Shown: positions 17,332-28,179, counted from the first letter of the stretch. The stretch: DNA of 52,112 nt from Spirogloea muscicola (GCA_009602725.1 WELB01000024.1:408891-461002); one strand, 5' to 3'. Translations and numbers: made by a program. The notes: generated from the sequence alone by a model not told the origin.

Positions 17332-17782
17332 GGCGGCGGCTCGTCTGTGCGGGAGCGCCAGATAACTGCGCACACCTTGACGAGCCGGGCGACGTCCTTC
17401 CAGTCGCCGAGAAGGCCACAGTCGGGCGTCGTTCTCCCTACAGGAGTCTCCTTGTATCAGTCTGGGACGCGGCGGCTCGTCATGGCGCCCCCTTCCTTGG
17501 CCGGAGGTCAGTGCCTGGTCGAATGGCATGACTTGATTGGTACCACGGGCCACGGTAGATGACTTGCTGCACCGCCTGGATACGACTTTCAGTAGACTGT
17601 AGCCTTGTAGCCTTGTAGTTTGGCGTTTTGACATTCTGAACCACCGAGAGCTTCTTGGGCTTGCACAGTCACTACTTGCACTTGGATATATTGAGAGCCC
17701 ACCTTCTATGCGCTTGTCTGGCCTTCAATTGCTCTTGGAGAGAAAGCATGCGTTGTGTGAGTTGCCAATCTGTCACCTGAGT
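16695..17782. promoter_or_regulatory. Divergent promoter/5' UTR region between SF3B1 and polyamine oxidase
   Basis: SF3B1 (leftward) and the oxidase (rightward) start on either side, so both promoters must lie here. It is very GC-rich, with trinucleotide runs (GCC)n at about 16723-16758 and (GGC)n at about 17268-17340. Long Gly/Pro/Arg frames through the runs are low complexity and not supported as genes. The 5' UTR of one or both genes probably contains the repeats. Confidence 0.5.
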
Positions 17783-20700
17783 ATGAATGTAAAAGCTGAC
17801 TTGGCTCTCGTACCTATTCCAGTAGGAAGCGTGATGGTCCACCACAGGCAAGCGCAACAGCCATGCCTCAAGCAGCCAGTTGTTATTGTCATTGGAGGCG
17901 GATTTGCAGGACTTGCTGCTGCTCGGGCTTTAACGAGTGCTTCCATCCAGGTCCGCCTTTCTTTCAATAAAGGGTGATCTCCTAGATGGTTGGTGATCAA
18001 GCGAGGCTCTAACATCTTAGAATGAGTGAGTGGTCAACCACTGTAGTTGCAGCCATTGTTTGGCTCTCTGCTCATCAGAAGTGAATTGTCATGGTTTTCA
18101 GGTACTGTTGCTAGAGTCTAGGGGTCGAGTAGGCGGCCGGGTGTACACAAGCTACGATCTAGGTTTTCCTGTGGACATGGGTGCCTCATGGTGCGACTGC
18201 GTATGGCTCATACCTGTTGCTGTTTTGTGATGCCTGGGCATTCCACTTGTGTTAGACAGATTCTCTTATTTCTGCTTGCTGTTTATGATGCCAATTTTGA
18301 GGTGTTTACTCCTGCTATTGTCAGACGCCCCTCCATTTACACATGACTGGAGACTGTTGTGTAGGTTGCATGGGGTGTGTGATCAAAATCCACTGTCACC
18401 TCTCATAAGGCGTCTCCAGCTTCCTATGTACAGAACCAGTGGAGATGACTCTATCTTGTACGACCACGACCTTGAGAGGTAAGCATCAGCATGCAGGACA
18501 TGTCTTTGTCGACCACATTNGGGGGGGAGGGGAGGAGGTGAATAGGGAAGGTGGGGTTTTTGGGTTTGGTGTTGGGAGGGTCAGGGGAAATTTTGAGGAA
18601 TGATTGGCTGCTCCAAATTCTGATGCGGTGTGCTTACATTCAGGATGCATGCTGATGATAGCCTACTGAGATTGGGGTATATATCAAAGGGCGTTTGAGA
18701 TGCTGAGAACAGGGGTAGTTGGGCTATACCCCTTCTTCCAAAAGCTTTTGGTCAATGGCAGCAACTCATTGTGGCCCGTTTTCAATTGCTGATAGCATGT
18801 GTGAGGAAATTTTTTCTGAGTAAGTCAAGCTGCTGTCTTAGATAGACTGGCCAAGTGAAGCTCAGCTGGGAGGGGTGGTGCTGGTAGGGCATGGCAGTTG
18901 TCAGCATGCACCCTTTGATCTCAAAGGTGATGTTCACACCTCTGCCCTGCCAGTGGGCCACTCCTCCCTCTGACACCGACAACCACCTGTAGTCACATGT
19001 CCCATCTCTAGCTAAAATCATAGCAGCATTTTTACATTTACGTGGGTCTGTATGCAAGCTGAAGTGCTCCGTGGGTACTGCACTAAGTATTGCTGCTGGG
19101 AGTAAATGGCACTTGCTACTTGAAGCAACATGTGCCCAGCAGCCTACATGAAGAGCTGACACTCCTGAGCCATACGGTCTTCTTTATTGCAGCTACGCGT
19201 TGTTTGAGAGGAACGGCCATAGAATCGATGGGGATGCTGTTGTTCGCGTGGAAGAGTATTTTGAGCTTCTTTTAGAAGAGGTATACTAAGCTCGCAACAC
19301 TGCTTTACTGTCAACCGTTGCTGGACAAGTAGATGCTCATTTGGTAGTTGTGTTTCACAGCCACATTGAGAATTTTGTTACTCTGCTTTGATGTGGTATC
19401 ACCTGTTACTTAGCAGACAAGTCGAGCATGAAGAGATGCTAGTGAGGACACAGCTGAGCGAGAGGCGCGAGAGGCTTTGGACTAGTTGCTCATTGTTGCG
19501 AATGTGTTTCACAGACGACAGTGACAGATCGCCATTCTTATTTGATCTCTCTACTGCCTGTACTAAGCAGACAAGGCGAATACGAAGGGATGCTAGAAAG
19601 GACATTTCTGTGCGAGAGGCTTTGGATCTGGCCAGAGATAGAACACAGTTGAAGTAAGCTCCTCATGCCTGAGGATACCTGACTATCGTAGTACGTCAGA
19701 ATACATGCATGCTTATGGGCAGATTGGAGTACTCAATTGTGTTGTTGGCAATTGCTTCAGGTTGAATGGCCTGGATGAAAGAATCCTTCAGTGGTACCTT
19801 TGCCGAATGGAGGGGTGGTTTGCCACCGACTTGGACAAGCTCTCTCTAATGCATTGGGATGAGGTAGGACGAGCACATGCATGCCAAGTCCTGCTAAATT
19901 GTGTGAAAGCTGGAGTGTCTTAAAGTTGTCTTTCAGTCGAAGCGCCGATGCTTGATCACTCAAGCTGTTGTACTCAAGTTGTACATTCTGCGACTGCGTC
20001 AGGAGGAGTTGCTGTCTGGTGGCCATGGCTTGATGGTGAAAGGTTACTGGCCAGTAATCATGGACCTATTGTGTGGCTTAGATGTTCGCTACAACGAACG
20101 GTAGGACTGGTTTCAATCGATTGTGCATGCAGCAGCTTTTCATTGTTTATGACATTCTTAGCTGGTTCCCCAGTTTTTATTATTATAGTTTGGCATTTAG
20201 CTGTTTTAAGCTGAAGAACTGCCTGATCCCATGACAGGATTACAGCCGTGAGCCAATTAGCAACAGGGCAGGTCACAGTGATCACAGAGAGGCATCATGT
20301 GTATCAGGCAGATGCCGCAGTCGTCACTGTGCCGTTGGGTGTGCTAAAGACAGGGTCGATACAGTTCTCTCCTCCCCTGCCTCTCTGGAAACAGGACGCC
20401 ATTGCTGATATTGGAGTAGGGAATGAGAACAAGATAGCGTTGCACTTTGAGGATGTATTCTGGCCCAATGTTGAATTCATCGGCGTTGTGGCACCTACAT
20501 CATACGACTGCAGTTACTTCCTGAATCTGCACAAGGCTACAGGGCATCGTGTGCTCGTATACATGCCAGCAGGTAGTCTAGCCGACGATCTTGCAAAGCT
20601 ATCAGACAAGGACGCAGCAGCTTTTGCATACCAGCAGCTCAAGGCGATTCTGCCATCAGCAACAGAGCCAGTAAGTACTTCAAACCTTGTGTTTGGTACT

Positions 20701-21093
20701 TCTGTCTGCTGGCAGGGTGGCCTTGAAAATTGCGGCAACTGGTCTGTGCTTCTCTGAAAAAGACTGTCTTGCCATACGCAGGTGGACTTCCTCGTCTCTC
20801 ATTGGGGAACAGACCCTGACTCCCTGGGCTGCTACTCGTATGACAAGGTATCCAAGCCAGCAGATGTGTATGACCGACTCCGTGCCCCAGTAGGTTCGCT
20901 TTTCTTCGCTGGAGAAGCGACGAGCAGGGATTTTCCGGGCACTGTCCACGGCGCTTATGCAACAGGTTTGCAGGTTGCAGAGGAGTGCCATAGACATGTT
21001 ACTTCCAGGTACTCTAGTGTTGAGCTCTTCTTACCTGCCATGTCCGAGCAAGTCTGCGAGGCTCACCTCACGCTCCGAATCTCCCGCCTGTAG
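17783..21093 (+). CDS. Peroxisomal polyamine oxidase (FAD amine oxidase, plant PAO2/3/4 type)
   Basis: Oxidises spermine/spermidine back towards smaller polyamines, making H2O2 in peroxisomes. Nine exons keep frame: 17783-17950, 18102-18190, 18365-18478, 19193-19280, 19571-19653, 19761-19863, 20003-20100, 20238-20670, 20782-21093 (495 residues, or 478 from the alternative ATG at 17834; another in-frame ATG is at 17708). Residues near the start give the FAD-binding [18 protein letters not shown] and [104 protein letters not shown] and [20 protein letters not shown] follow the plant back-conversion oxidases. The C-terminus ISRL-stop is a type 1 peroxisomal targeting signal. Intron 3 holds a G-rich stretch with one N. 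Confidence 0.94.
19351..19653 (+). repeat. Tandem exon duplication inside the oxidase gene, first copy decayed
   Basis: Two ~153-base units each begin TGTTTCACAG and contain TAGCAGACAAG or AAGCAGACAAG, then GA(G/A)ATGCTAG-like sequence and GAGAGGCTTTGGA. The second gives the working exon (19571-19653, encoding [18 protein letters not shown]). The first (19414-19485) read in the same phase carries a TGA after a few codons and a TAG at its end, so it cannot replace the real exon. Confidence 0.75.
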
Positions 21094-21794
21094 TCTCAGT
21101 CATGCCTTTGACATTTCCGTAGAATTGCAGGGGCACATTGCCGCTTGCAAAATTTGTTGCCTTATTAGGACAGGCCAGTGTGAGGACTCAGGCATAGGTT
21201 TGCTGCTTAAGAGCCCCACAGCCTGTTAGATTCTTTGCTTTTAAATTACATGATGCCCGGGAGTAAAGATAGCAGGCCCAAGATAGCAGGCCCTAGGCAT
21301 GCAGACAAGGTAACTTACTGTCGAGCTCCTCAGGGGCTCCAACAGCAATTACAAGGACACATTCCAGGATACTGTGGGCATTGCAGGAAAGGTTTAATTA
21401 ATTTAACCCTAAACCCTGAACCCTAAAACGGGATGACCCACAATTTGACAAGTATTGTTGCATGCTGCATTCGACGGCTGTTGACGGATGGAATGGCAGG
21501 TGTAACAGCGCTGAGATGGGTGACATGGCAGGTGTTGTTTTTGGAGCGCACAGATTGCATGCCCCTTATTTTGCTACACAACAAAGGCTTATTAGAGTCG
21601 TTCAGAGGCTTAACATGTCTTCCCATAGGTCTTAGCATACATAGGATCACCTTATTCTTCTTTGTGTGATAAGGATTTTCACGTGCTGACAACGTCCATG
21701 TTTCTGTCACGTCACCACCGGGCATTAGACCAACACACTGGAGCACCATCAAGCTACTAGAGCTGCCCCTGCTCAAAGGAGGGCCTTTCATACG
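21094..21794. other. Intergenic spacer with an interstitial telomere-like tract
   Basis: Contains the oxidase 3' UTR and, at 21403-21428, four consecutive near-copies of CCCTAAA (one with G substituted). The rest up to 21.79 kb shows no supportable exon. Confidence 0.55.
21403..21428. repeat. Interstitial telomeric repeat (CCCTAAA)n
   Basis: TAACCCTAAACCCTGAACCC followed by TAAAA: roughly four units of the plant/green-algal telomere sequence in C-strand orientation, far from either window end. Confidence 0.8.
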
Positions 21795-22070
21795 CCCACG
21801 TCCTCGCCTTGCATCTGCGTGCTGGCCGTGCTCTCGCTGCGGCCTCCAGCTTTCGTCAGGGGGATACTTTTCCGACAGCTAGTCTGTCGGATTTGAGGCT
21901 CCTCACTCACTAACTACTGAGTGGTCCATCCTCCCCCCATTCTGAGACAGCATCTTCAGGCCCCTTCGTAGCTGCTTAGCGCTGTAGGCCCCTCCGTCAT
22001 CTGGCCCCTTCGAACCTTCGTCAACTCTTCTTCGGGCTGGCTTTTCGCAGCCCATGCCCCGGGAGAGCCA
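21795..22070 (+). mobile_element. Retrotransposon relic: C-terminus and hairpin tail
   Basis: LALHLRAGRALAAASSFRQG and then SLSDLRLLTH-stop match the end of the RT/endonuclease ORF, like family C/D. The tail CTTCAGGCCCCTTCGTAGCTG is found again at 41.47 kb, and the hairpin GGGCTGGCTTTTCGCAGCCC sits at 22034-22053. Confidence 0.75.
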
Positions 22071-22361
22071 CTTCTTCTTTCATACTGCCTTGAATCTGAT
22101 ACCATGCCTGTCCATTCAGCTAAACCTTGGAGGGGCTGTGTGCGTATTAATAATCGGAGTCTTGAGGTCTGCTCTCCCTCCCAAGACATGGGCTTAGCAA
22201 GCAGCTGCTAAACAGTTTGGGTCAGTATAGATGTTGATTTGCATGGAGGGGTGCAGGATTGAATAATATATGGATGAGCCCAGTCAAGCAACGTCGCTGT
22301 GGCAGCAGCATGCCCTGCCTGTCTAAGTCGATCTGCCGCAGTTGAAGACTGATGGCGAGCT

Positions 22362-22996
22362 CTATGAGTTGGCGGACCGCCCGCCCTTGCCATCCTGCGA
22401 AACCTTGAACCGGGTTCGCGGTGCCCGGCCTTTGTTGTTTTGCCGCACACGAACGCGCCGCTTCTTTGTTGGATTGAGAGCCTCTGGAAAATACTCCTTG
22501 AGCCAGGCCATCCGGGCCATCCAGGCGCCCATGACGCCAAGGATAGGTATCACGAACGCCACAAGCCGTATCCTCTGGTGGCACGACAAGCACCCCCGAC
22601 ACAGCAGTGCCAAAAGTGAGAGAGATGCGCAGGACCAAGGAGCTGCTATCTGCTATAAGAAAACAAGCGAGCTGCAGCAGCTCAAGATGAGGCTCACAGC
22701 TTCTCGGCACTCTTTGACTCAGGAGCGGTGGTGCTCACCAGGGCCTGGCGCTTCTCCTCGGGCGTCATGACGAGGCGCTTGAGCGTGCGGCGGGGGTCTT
22801 CCCACTGCGTGAAGTTCCGGTCTTCGTTGAAGAAGAAGACCTTGCCCAGGTCCTCATCGAGGTATGTCGACCACCGCTCTTCATTGATGTCTAGGAACTT
22901 CTCACTGTGGAATTTGTCCCTCGCCCGCTTGAAGTCCGTCAGGATGACATCCGTTGCATCGCCACCTGCGTCTTCCCCGGCGCTGCCAATTGGCAT
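22362..22996 (-). CDS. WW-domain protein with C-terminal membrane segment
   Basis: Two exons on the minus strand (22739-22996 and 22362-22652) join in phase 0 through a strong GTGAGC donor; from the ATG at 22996 this gives about 182 residues. The first half holds a canonical WW domain (ERWSTYLDEDLGKVFFFNED, then NFTQWEDPR), a proline-motif-binding fold. A hydrophobic helix (LVAFVIPILGVMGAWMARM) follows, then a basic tail (KKRRVRVRQNNKGR). This suggests a membrane-anchored adaptor, but I do not recognise the family. The reading frame stays open upstream to a plausible acceptor near 23050. A signal-peptide-like stretch (ALPALLALLLLCAAAP) lies on the same strand near 23.33 kb and could be an upstream exon, so the start is uncertain. 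Confidence 0.6.
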
Positions 22997-23050
22997 GCAC
23001 GCAGGCGATGGACCGTTCAAGCCCAGCCCTGCCCAGCGACGACGCTACCT

Positions 23051-24000
23051 GAGGGAGCCACTGCTACCTAAGAATGCACGTGCCCCATTTTTGCTGCCAA
23101 ACGTGGAAAATCAGGCCAGTGCTGTCTCCGACCTGGTCCATCTCGCGACCAGGATCTCAGCAAGCATTGCAGGCCAATAGACGCAATTTGGTTTCGGCGT
23201 GGCAACTCTGCGTGGAGCCAACGAAGCAGACACGACGTGCGAGCAGCCGGCTGGCCGGGCCGGGCCCTCGACTGAGACCCCGGGGGCCAGGAGATGGGCG
23301 CCCACCTGGCCGGCGCGGCGGCGCAGAGGAGGAGCAGCGCGAGCAGGGCAGGCAGGGCCCGCGTCCAGGCAAGGCCACAGGCTCGCCCCGCTTGCGACGG
23401 CGGGGCGCCGCCGCTGGGAGGACCCATCATCGTCGGCTTGCTCGCCGAGCCCCAATCTCTGATCGGCGGCAACGAGGCGCGCTCTGCTGCGGCAGGCCTC
23501 CCGGCGTCAATCTCAGCGGGCGTGCGTCCGGCGGCGGCGGCGGCAGCGGGCCAGCGAGCCGGCGATCGCACGGAATTGCCGACAGACGAGCCCGCGAAGG
23601 AGGCGCCTTGGAGGAGGCCAAGGCGTAGACTTGCGGAGGGGCAGCGAGCGGGCGGCGGCGGCGGCGGCTCTGGCGGCGGCGGCGGCGGTGGCGGCGGCGG
23701 CGGAGGGGCGTTTGGCGAGAGAGTAAGAGGAGGGGGTGGGGGGGTAGCTTCAGGCCNGGCGGCTCTGGCGGTGGCGGCGGTGACGGCGGCGGCGGTGGCT
23801 CTGGCGGCGGCGGCGGCGGCGGCGGCAGCCGGTGGCAGGTGACGGACCCGGCGGTTGGGACGGTATGCCAATGTGGCATTCGGTGGCACTCCCGTCTATT
23901 CGGACGTCGTGGCAGCCGGTGCACTCACGAGGTATGAAGGTGCGACCCGTCTCCGATGCCAGCTACTCGGCTTGCCTCGTTCGCCTCAGCACTTGATGCA
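23051..24000. other. GC-rich low-complexity region with (GGC)n, no firm gene
   Basis: Long GGC/GGT runs (about 23650-23705 and 23765-23830) and an N at 23757. Frames on both strands are Gly-, Pro- or Arg-rich. A minus-strand segment near 23.33 kb looks like a signal peptide and could be exon 1 of the WW gene. A plus-strand segment near 23.86-23.99 kb reads YANVAFGGTPVYSDVVAAG without a recognisable family. Confidence 0.4.
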
Positions 24001-24028
24001 AGCGTGAGTGCAAGCTTGCCTGTTCCAT

Positions 24029-24095
24029 TCCTTTGGGCTGGCCTCTCACAGCCACCAGTCAATCTGGCCGCGCTTTCTTCTTGCCTGTGAGCCTG
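24029..24095 (+). mobile_element. Retrotransposon 3' tail with hairpin
   Basis: GGGCTGGCCTCTCACAGCC (24034-24053), followed by ACCAGTCAATCTGGCCGCGC, the family C-type tail also found at 43.77, 44.09, 30.83 and (inverted) 27.3 and 40.6 kb. Confidence 0.75.
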
Positions 24096-24715
24096 TTTTC
24101 AGAGTTGGCAGCACTCTCGACCTCGTTGCGGGTCTGCGTCACACATTCTGGAGGAGTCAGCAGAGATTGCAGTGGAGGCTGTCAAGCACAAGTGCATTGC
24201 AGGCTACATACCCCTCTCCATATGCAGGACTCTGTGCACTCTCTGCACATTGACATGCTGAAAGCCTGTCCAAGGACTGGGTGAAAACCTGTCCAGATTT
24301 GTTGCTTGAGAATGTGAGTGACTGCTAAGGCACGTCGGGAGAGGGTTGTCGCCAAGATGCCATGTATGTCGCGCGCAAGTCTGGTTACATCACGAGCTGG
24401 AAGTGTCGGGCACCTTATGCGAGTCATCGAGAAACGCCCGTCAGTCTCATGTATAGCGTGTGAACGTGGTCGCCACCCGGTGGATAGGGGGCCTTGTCTC
24501 CTCCTTAAGTGGTCCTCGCCCACGCCTTCCTTTAATGGAAGGGCTCCACCAACAACCGTGCCTGGCTGGGGCGACAGCTCAAGTGGAGCGCAGCATGAGA
24601 GAAGCAGCGCGGTGCACATGACATGAGAGGGAGGCCGAAGCAAGCCAGTACACCGTCTGTATGCAAGACGAGGAAGAATTTAAGAGGGGCTAAGTCAACA
24701 GAACGTAAGAGACAA
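24096..24715. other. Spacer without a recognised gene
   Basis: Open frames on both strands have no recognisable domain. Given its neighbours it is probably decayed element sequence, but I cannot align it to the intact ORF. Confidence 0.35.
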
Positions 24716-24719
24716 CCGA

Positions 24720-24900
24720 AGGGAGAGACTCATGAGTGATCACATACATATCTGACAGACTACTCTGGGATGCCGGAGCACCACTACACAAGCCATTGGC
24801 CTGGCTTAGTGCGCGCCCAGCACGCTGATGTCTGGCTAGTGCCTGGAAATGCTGCACAGTAAGCGAGAGCCGCATTCCATATTGAGCAACCAATGCTTGC
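24720..24900 (-). mobile_element. Retrotransposon relic, family A C-terminus
   Basis: Minus-strand frame LVAQYGMRLSLTVQHFQALA, then RHQRAGRALSQANGL and SLSDMYVITHE, is a diverged copy of the terminal domain of the intact ORF (CYRMRLSMSLQRSQAIALHR...). Confidence 0.75.
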
Positions 24901-25099
24901 GGGACCAGCCCGACTATGACTGCGGGCGCCTACCAGCTGAGCCAGGCGATGGAGAATGGAGGACCATTTTGCACCGTAGCCGCCCTAGATGTCAATAGTG
25001 CATGGATGATACTGCTTTACATGGGGGTAGTACTTGCTTTGCTGCTGCTTCTTTCTTCCGGCAAAGAAACGTGAGGCAGTACAAGGGCACCTCCCCCAG

Positions 25100-25600
25100 G
25101 GCGAACATTCGTGTATTTAAAAGTAACAAAGGCCAAATGGCAAGCACATCTAAAGAACTACATAACCTACAGCAGATTGACCCGCTCAGTAACCACGGGT
25201 CAAAACATAAAGGTCGCTAATCGATGCCTGAAACTAGATGTCAGATACGAAGCCCTTCTGTCACCAACTAGAGCTCGTCCAGCTTTCTGGTGTAAGGCGT
25301 TTTTAACCTGAGCACGCTGCAAACAGGCCGAAACTCGCCGTCGCAAGAAAGACAGATATGCAGCTGGCAAGCCCATCTCAGCCGGAAACACATCTGCACG
25401 ACGTGTGAAGCCTAGATTGGCAATGTTTTGAAGGACTGTGTGGAAACGAGGACCAGACAGCCAAAGATGTCGATTGCCGCTGGCAGGAGCTGATCGCGCA
25501 TTGGGGTTAATCGGAGTTGTGCTGCACCTTTCTTTGTTCTGCACCGCCATGGAAACCGCTCTCATGGGGCGGGTAACTAGCGTCCCGCAAGCCATCATTG
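25100..25600 (-). mobile_element. Retrotransposon relic, family B C-terminus and 3' UTR
   Basis: Minus strand: FPAEMGLPAAYLSFLRRRVS, then ACLQRAQ...ALHQKAGRALVGDRRASYL, ending with frame damage. The 3' UTR at 25.11-25.16 kb (inverse of GTGCTTGCCATTTGGCC) matches those at 30.12, 37.03, 40.92 and 48.57 kb. Confidence 0.75.
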
Positions 25601-25865
25601 CCTGCTATAGATTGCTGCTATCATTGAGTCTACAGCGCTCCCAGGCACTCGCGATACACCAGCGTACTGGGAGTGTATTAGGCCAGGCTAATGGCTTTGG
25701 TGGTGGTCTGGCTCCTCCGCTTAGCTTGTCAGATATGTATGTGCTCACTCGAGGATATTAGTGCCCCCCTTAGCCACCTCATTACCCCGTTACCAGGACA
25801 TATGTAGGCTAGAATGGGCCTCCCTTTCAATGTCATGCGCACCGCGCGCCTTCTCTCTCATCCGT
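25570..25865 (+). mobile_element. Retrotransposon relic, family A C-terminus and 3' UTR
   Basis: ACYRLLLSLSLQRSQALAIH, QRTGSVLGQANGFGG and LSDMYVLTRGY-stop (about 25590-25761), then the family A 3' UTR with CATGCGCACCGCGCGCCTTC at 25835-25854. The frame is intact for this short piece. Confidence 0.8.
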
Positions 25866-25939
25866 GCGGCTTGGACATCTACCGCAACTACAGTGACAAG
25901 TGTTCCTCCGTCCTCCAGCGTCTTGCTCAGCAGGTCAAT

Positions 25940-26170
25940 GCGCGACGTCATAGTCGCTGGTTATACCAGCGTACAGCAGGCGCTCATTGCGTGCTACAGG
26001 ATGCTGCTCTCGCTGAGCCTGCCGCGCTCACAGGTCCTGGCACTTCATCAAGGGGCTGGCGCCTCTATACTCTCTTTGGCTGCCTCAGCCGTATGCATGA
26101 GCAAAGTATTGGCTCGGCTTGGCCAACTTTTACAAATTATGGGCACCGCCCGCCTTCTCTCTTCATCACT
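25940..26170 (+). mobile_element. Retrotransposon relic, family A, second copy in tandem
   Basis: SVQQALIACYRMLLSLSLPR SQVLALHQGAGA (about 25955-26065) repeats the adjacent copy's domain. It then loses frame and runs into a piece of family A 3' UTR (GCACCGCCCGCCTTCTCTC, about 26145). Confidence 0.7.
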
Positions 26171-26279
26171 GTCACATGTTTATGTGTGTTGAGAGTGGTG
26201 AGCGCAATGCCTCCCACAAGCTATTAGAAGATGCTATAACACTTGCCATACATTGCCAGTCTGAGTGACTCTGGCGATG

Positions 26280-26660
26280 GAGGTGGCGAGCATAATCTTT
26301 AGCATCGATGGCGAGCCACGCGTGCGGCGCCTGGACGTGGTCGCCGGCCCCTGGAGCGGCGGGCCTCGCCTCCTCGATGTCGTACTCATTGAAGCATTCA
26401 GACCCGGGCCACCTATCTCGCCAACTGAAATTTCTGTCGACCGCTTCCGCATAGCAGGGCCATGTCACTTCTGATACCGCCTGTGCCGTAGAGGCGGCCG
26501 AGCAGGAGATGTACCAGAAGCACAGGGACCACCCTGACCTCAATACAGTCCACCCGCTGGCCCTCGACATCCACGGGTGTTGCAGAGGTCCTCGTCACTG
26601 GTGCTGCTGGCTTCTCGAGCTGACCAGCGGTGATGCGAGCAGGGGGCAGCGATTCTTGGG
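26280..26660 (+). mobile_element. Retrotransposon relic: restriction-like endonuclease region
   Basis: DGEPRVRRLDVVAGPWSGGP RLLDVVLIEAFR aligns with GVPRTRRVDLVGVPLGGGKR LLMDVVLTDSFR of the intact ORF. After an indel, EQEMYQKHRDHPDL...VHPLALDIHGC aligns with its EQKKLNKYKDHP...PLAMDIHGC. Stops and shifts make it non-functional. Its 3' part lies inside the left arm of the inverted duplication. Confidence 0.75.
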
Positions 26661-27128
26661 CGCCGTGCGTGCTTTCCCCTGCACCTGTGTCCTAGTCTCT
26701 CCAGCCGATCCTACTCGCTTGCCTTGAAACGCGTGCCATGTGTGCCCATACAGCCTCTGTCCTTAGCTAGGGCTCCGCCATTTGTAACTTATTCTGCACT
26801 TTATTCTGCTTGAACAATGTACTGGCTTGCATTGGCCTCCCTATATAATCAGCGCTCCTTGCGCCTTTTCTCTCTCCTTACTGGCGCCGCGCGGTGTTCT
26901 ACCACGACTTACCTCACCAGCTGCTATTGCTGACTCGAGCTTACTGAGGGGGCCTGAGCCAAAGTCTGCGGCCATTGATTTCATTGCGATGACATACCCA
27001 AGTGCAAACTTGAAGCTTTGTAGCATGGCAAACCTCGCGGATGAGGAAGCTTGGCGTTGCTCGTGGGCAATGGCCAACCCTTTCTGTAGCAGGCGGCGAG
27101 TGGCGAGCGCGACGGGCGGGTGCTCAGA
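26431..27128. repeat. Left arm of a ~700-bp inverted duplication
   Basis: The reverse complement of this arm is found at 28910-29610 with few differences: outer end TTTCTGTCGACCGCTTCCGC against GCGGAAGCGGTCGACAGAAA, inner end GCGGCGAGTGGCGAGCGCGA against its complement. Both arms carry the RLE relic edge, a family A 3' UTR and a shared short open frame (AHEQRQASSSARFAMLQSFK...). Confidence 0.85.
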
Positions 27129-27815
27129 CGTACGGGAGACGGCTGGGGGGGGGTGCTAAGCTTGGCACGAGGGCGTGAAGGGGGGGGAAGCGTGTGGAGA
27201 GAGTAGCTCTTCCAGGATGAAGATCAAGACGCTCCAGTAGAGGGCGATGGCTGTGAGACAAACGAAGGCCAAATGGCCAAGTACAAAGAAAGCGCGGCCA
27301 GATTGACTGGTGACTGGGAAAGGCCAGCCCAAAGGAATGGACAAGGTCTGAAGGAGCCGGAGTTCGAAGGACTAGGACTAAGACATCAGACAGGGATCGC
27401 TCAGTATCTTCAGTCAGGAGATGCAAGTCTGAGTAGCTAGGCGGCGGAAAGACGTCGCCTGACGGAAGCCGGAGGCAGGCCCCCGCCAAAGCTCGGCCTG
27501 CGCGCATGTGAACCGCGAAGGCAAGGGACCGCTGCATCAAGATGGCCAAACGCATTCGGAAGACTTGAGCGAGGGACCCGGCGACGTTGAAGCCGGGCTG
27601 CTCGCCCTGTTGCGCGAGGCGGCGGGCCGCTGCACGCCGTGCAAGGCGGTGAAGCAAGTCAAGCCATTTCGTGTCAAAGGCTCCGTGCACGTCGACTGCC
27701 AGTGGAACAAACTCGTCTCTTACCCGGTGGTCCGAGTATTTCCGTTCCTTTGCGCCCGCCGCTTGGCAGACTGCGTAGCCCGCCTCCTCCGACGAGCGTT
27801 TGTGAGAGGCCAGCC
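27129..27815 (-). mobile_element. Retrotransposon relic, family C: endonuclease end, C-terminus, hairpin tail
   Basis: Minus strand, in order: FVPLAVDVHGAF-like codons, DTKWLDLLHRLARRAAARR, GEQPGFNVAGSLAQVFRMRL, AFAVHMRAGRALAGA and SYSDLHLLTEDTE. The inverted tail with GGGAAAGGCCAGCCC follows at about 27316-27330. It occupies the spacer of the inverted duplication. Confidence 0.8.
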
Positions 27816-27849
27816 CAGAAACTAGAAAAATCTGGAGCGGGCCAGAGAA

Positions 27850-28140
27850 AGCGCACAGCGACTCAAGTGGCCACGAGGCTCTCAGCGCGGGCTGGCCGTG
27901 CTATGGCTGCTGCTTCCGGGTCTCGGCAAAGTGCCGCTTCTCCTGCTCCGAGTTACTCTGATCTGCTGTTGCTCACACGTGGATACTGAGCAGCCATCTG
28001 CATCTCCCTCTGCACCATCTTGCACTTTGTAGTGTAGTCCTTTTTCAGCACCTCTTTCTTTGGCTTTGAACATTGTCCATTCTTTTTGGGTTGGCTTTGC
28101 CAGCCCCTCTTCTCAATGGGCGAGCACCTTCTCTTCTCAG
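27850..28140 (+). mobile_element. Retrotransposon relic: last codons, 3' tail and hairpin
   Basis: RLSARAGRAMAAASGSRQSA then SYSDLLLLTRGY-stop at 27989. The 3' tail ends in the hairpin GGGTTGGCTTTGCCAGCCC (28088-28106) and CTCAATGGGCGAGCACC. Confidence 0.8.
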
Positions 28141-28179
28141 CACCCCTGTTGAGCTGTTGAACTCAAAACACACTCCACT

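Noticed and set aside
17152-17562. Long plus-strand frame rich in Gly across the GGC run
   Set aside because: The frame is held open by trinucleotide low complexity; no domain, and it lies in the divergent promoter region.
18521-18600. G-rich stretch after an N as a G-quadruplex regulatory element
   Set aside because: It abuts an ambiguous base and lies in an intron; sequence quality is doubtful here.
19414-19485. Alternative functional exon of the polyamine oxidase
   Set aside because: In the phase required by its neighbours it contains TGA and TAG, so it cannot encode the conserved segment.
21403-21428. Chromosome end
   Set aside because: The tract is only ~26 bases and is flanked on both sides by kilobases of unique and repeat sequence, so it is interstitial.
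23068-23889. Long minus-strand Pro/Ala frame including an N
   Set aside because: Low complexity over (GGC)n; only the signal-peptide-like stretch near 23.33 kb seemed worth noting, and even that lacks proof of splicing.
26280-26600. Functional host nuclease gene
   Set aside because: Similarity is to the LINE endonuclease, with stops and frame changes typical of a relic.
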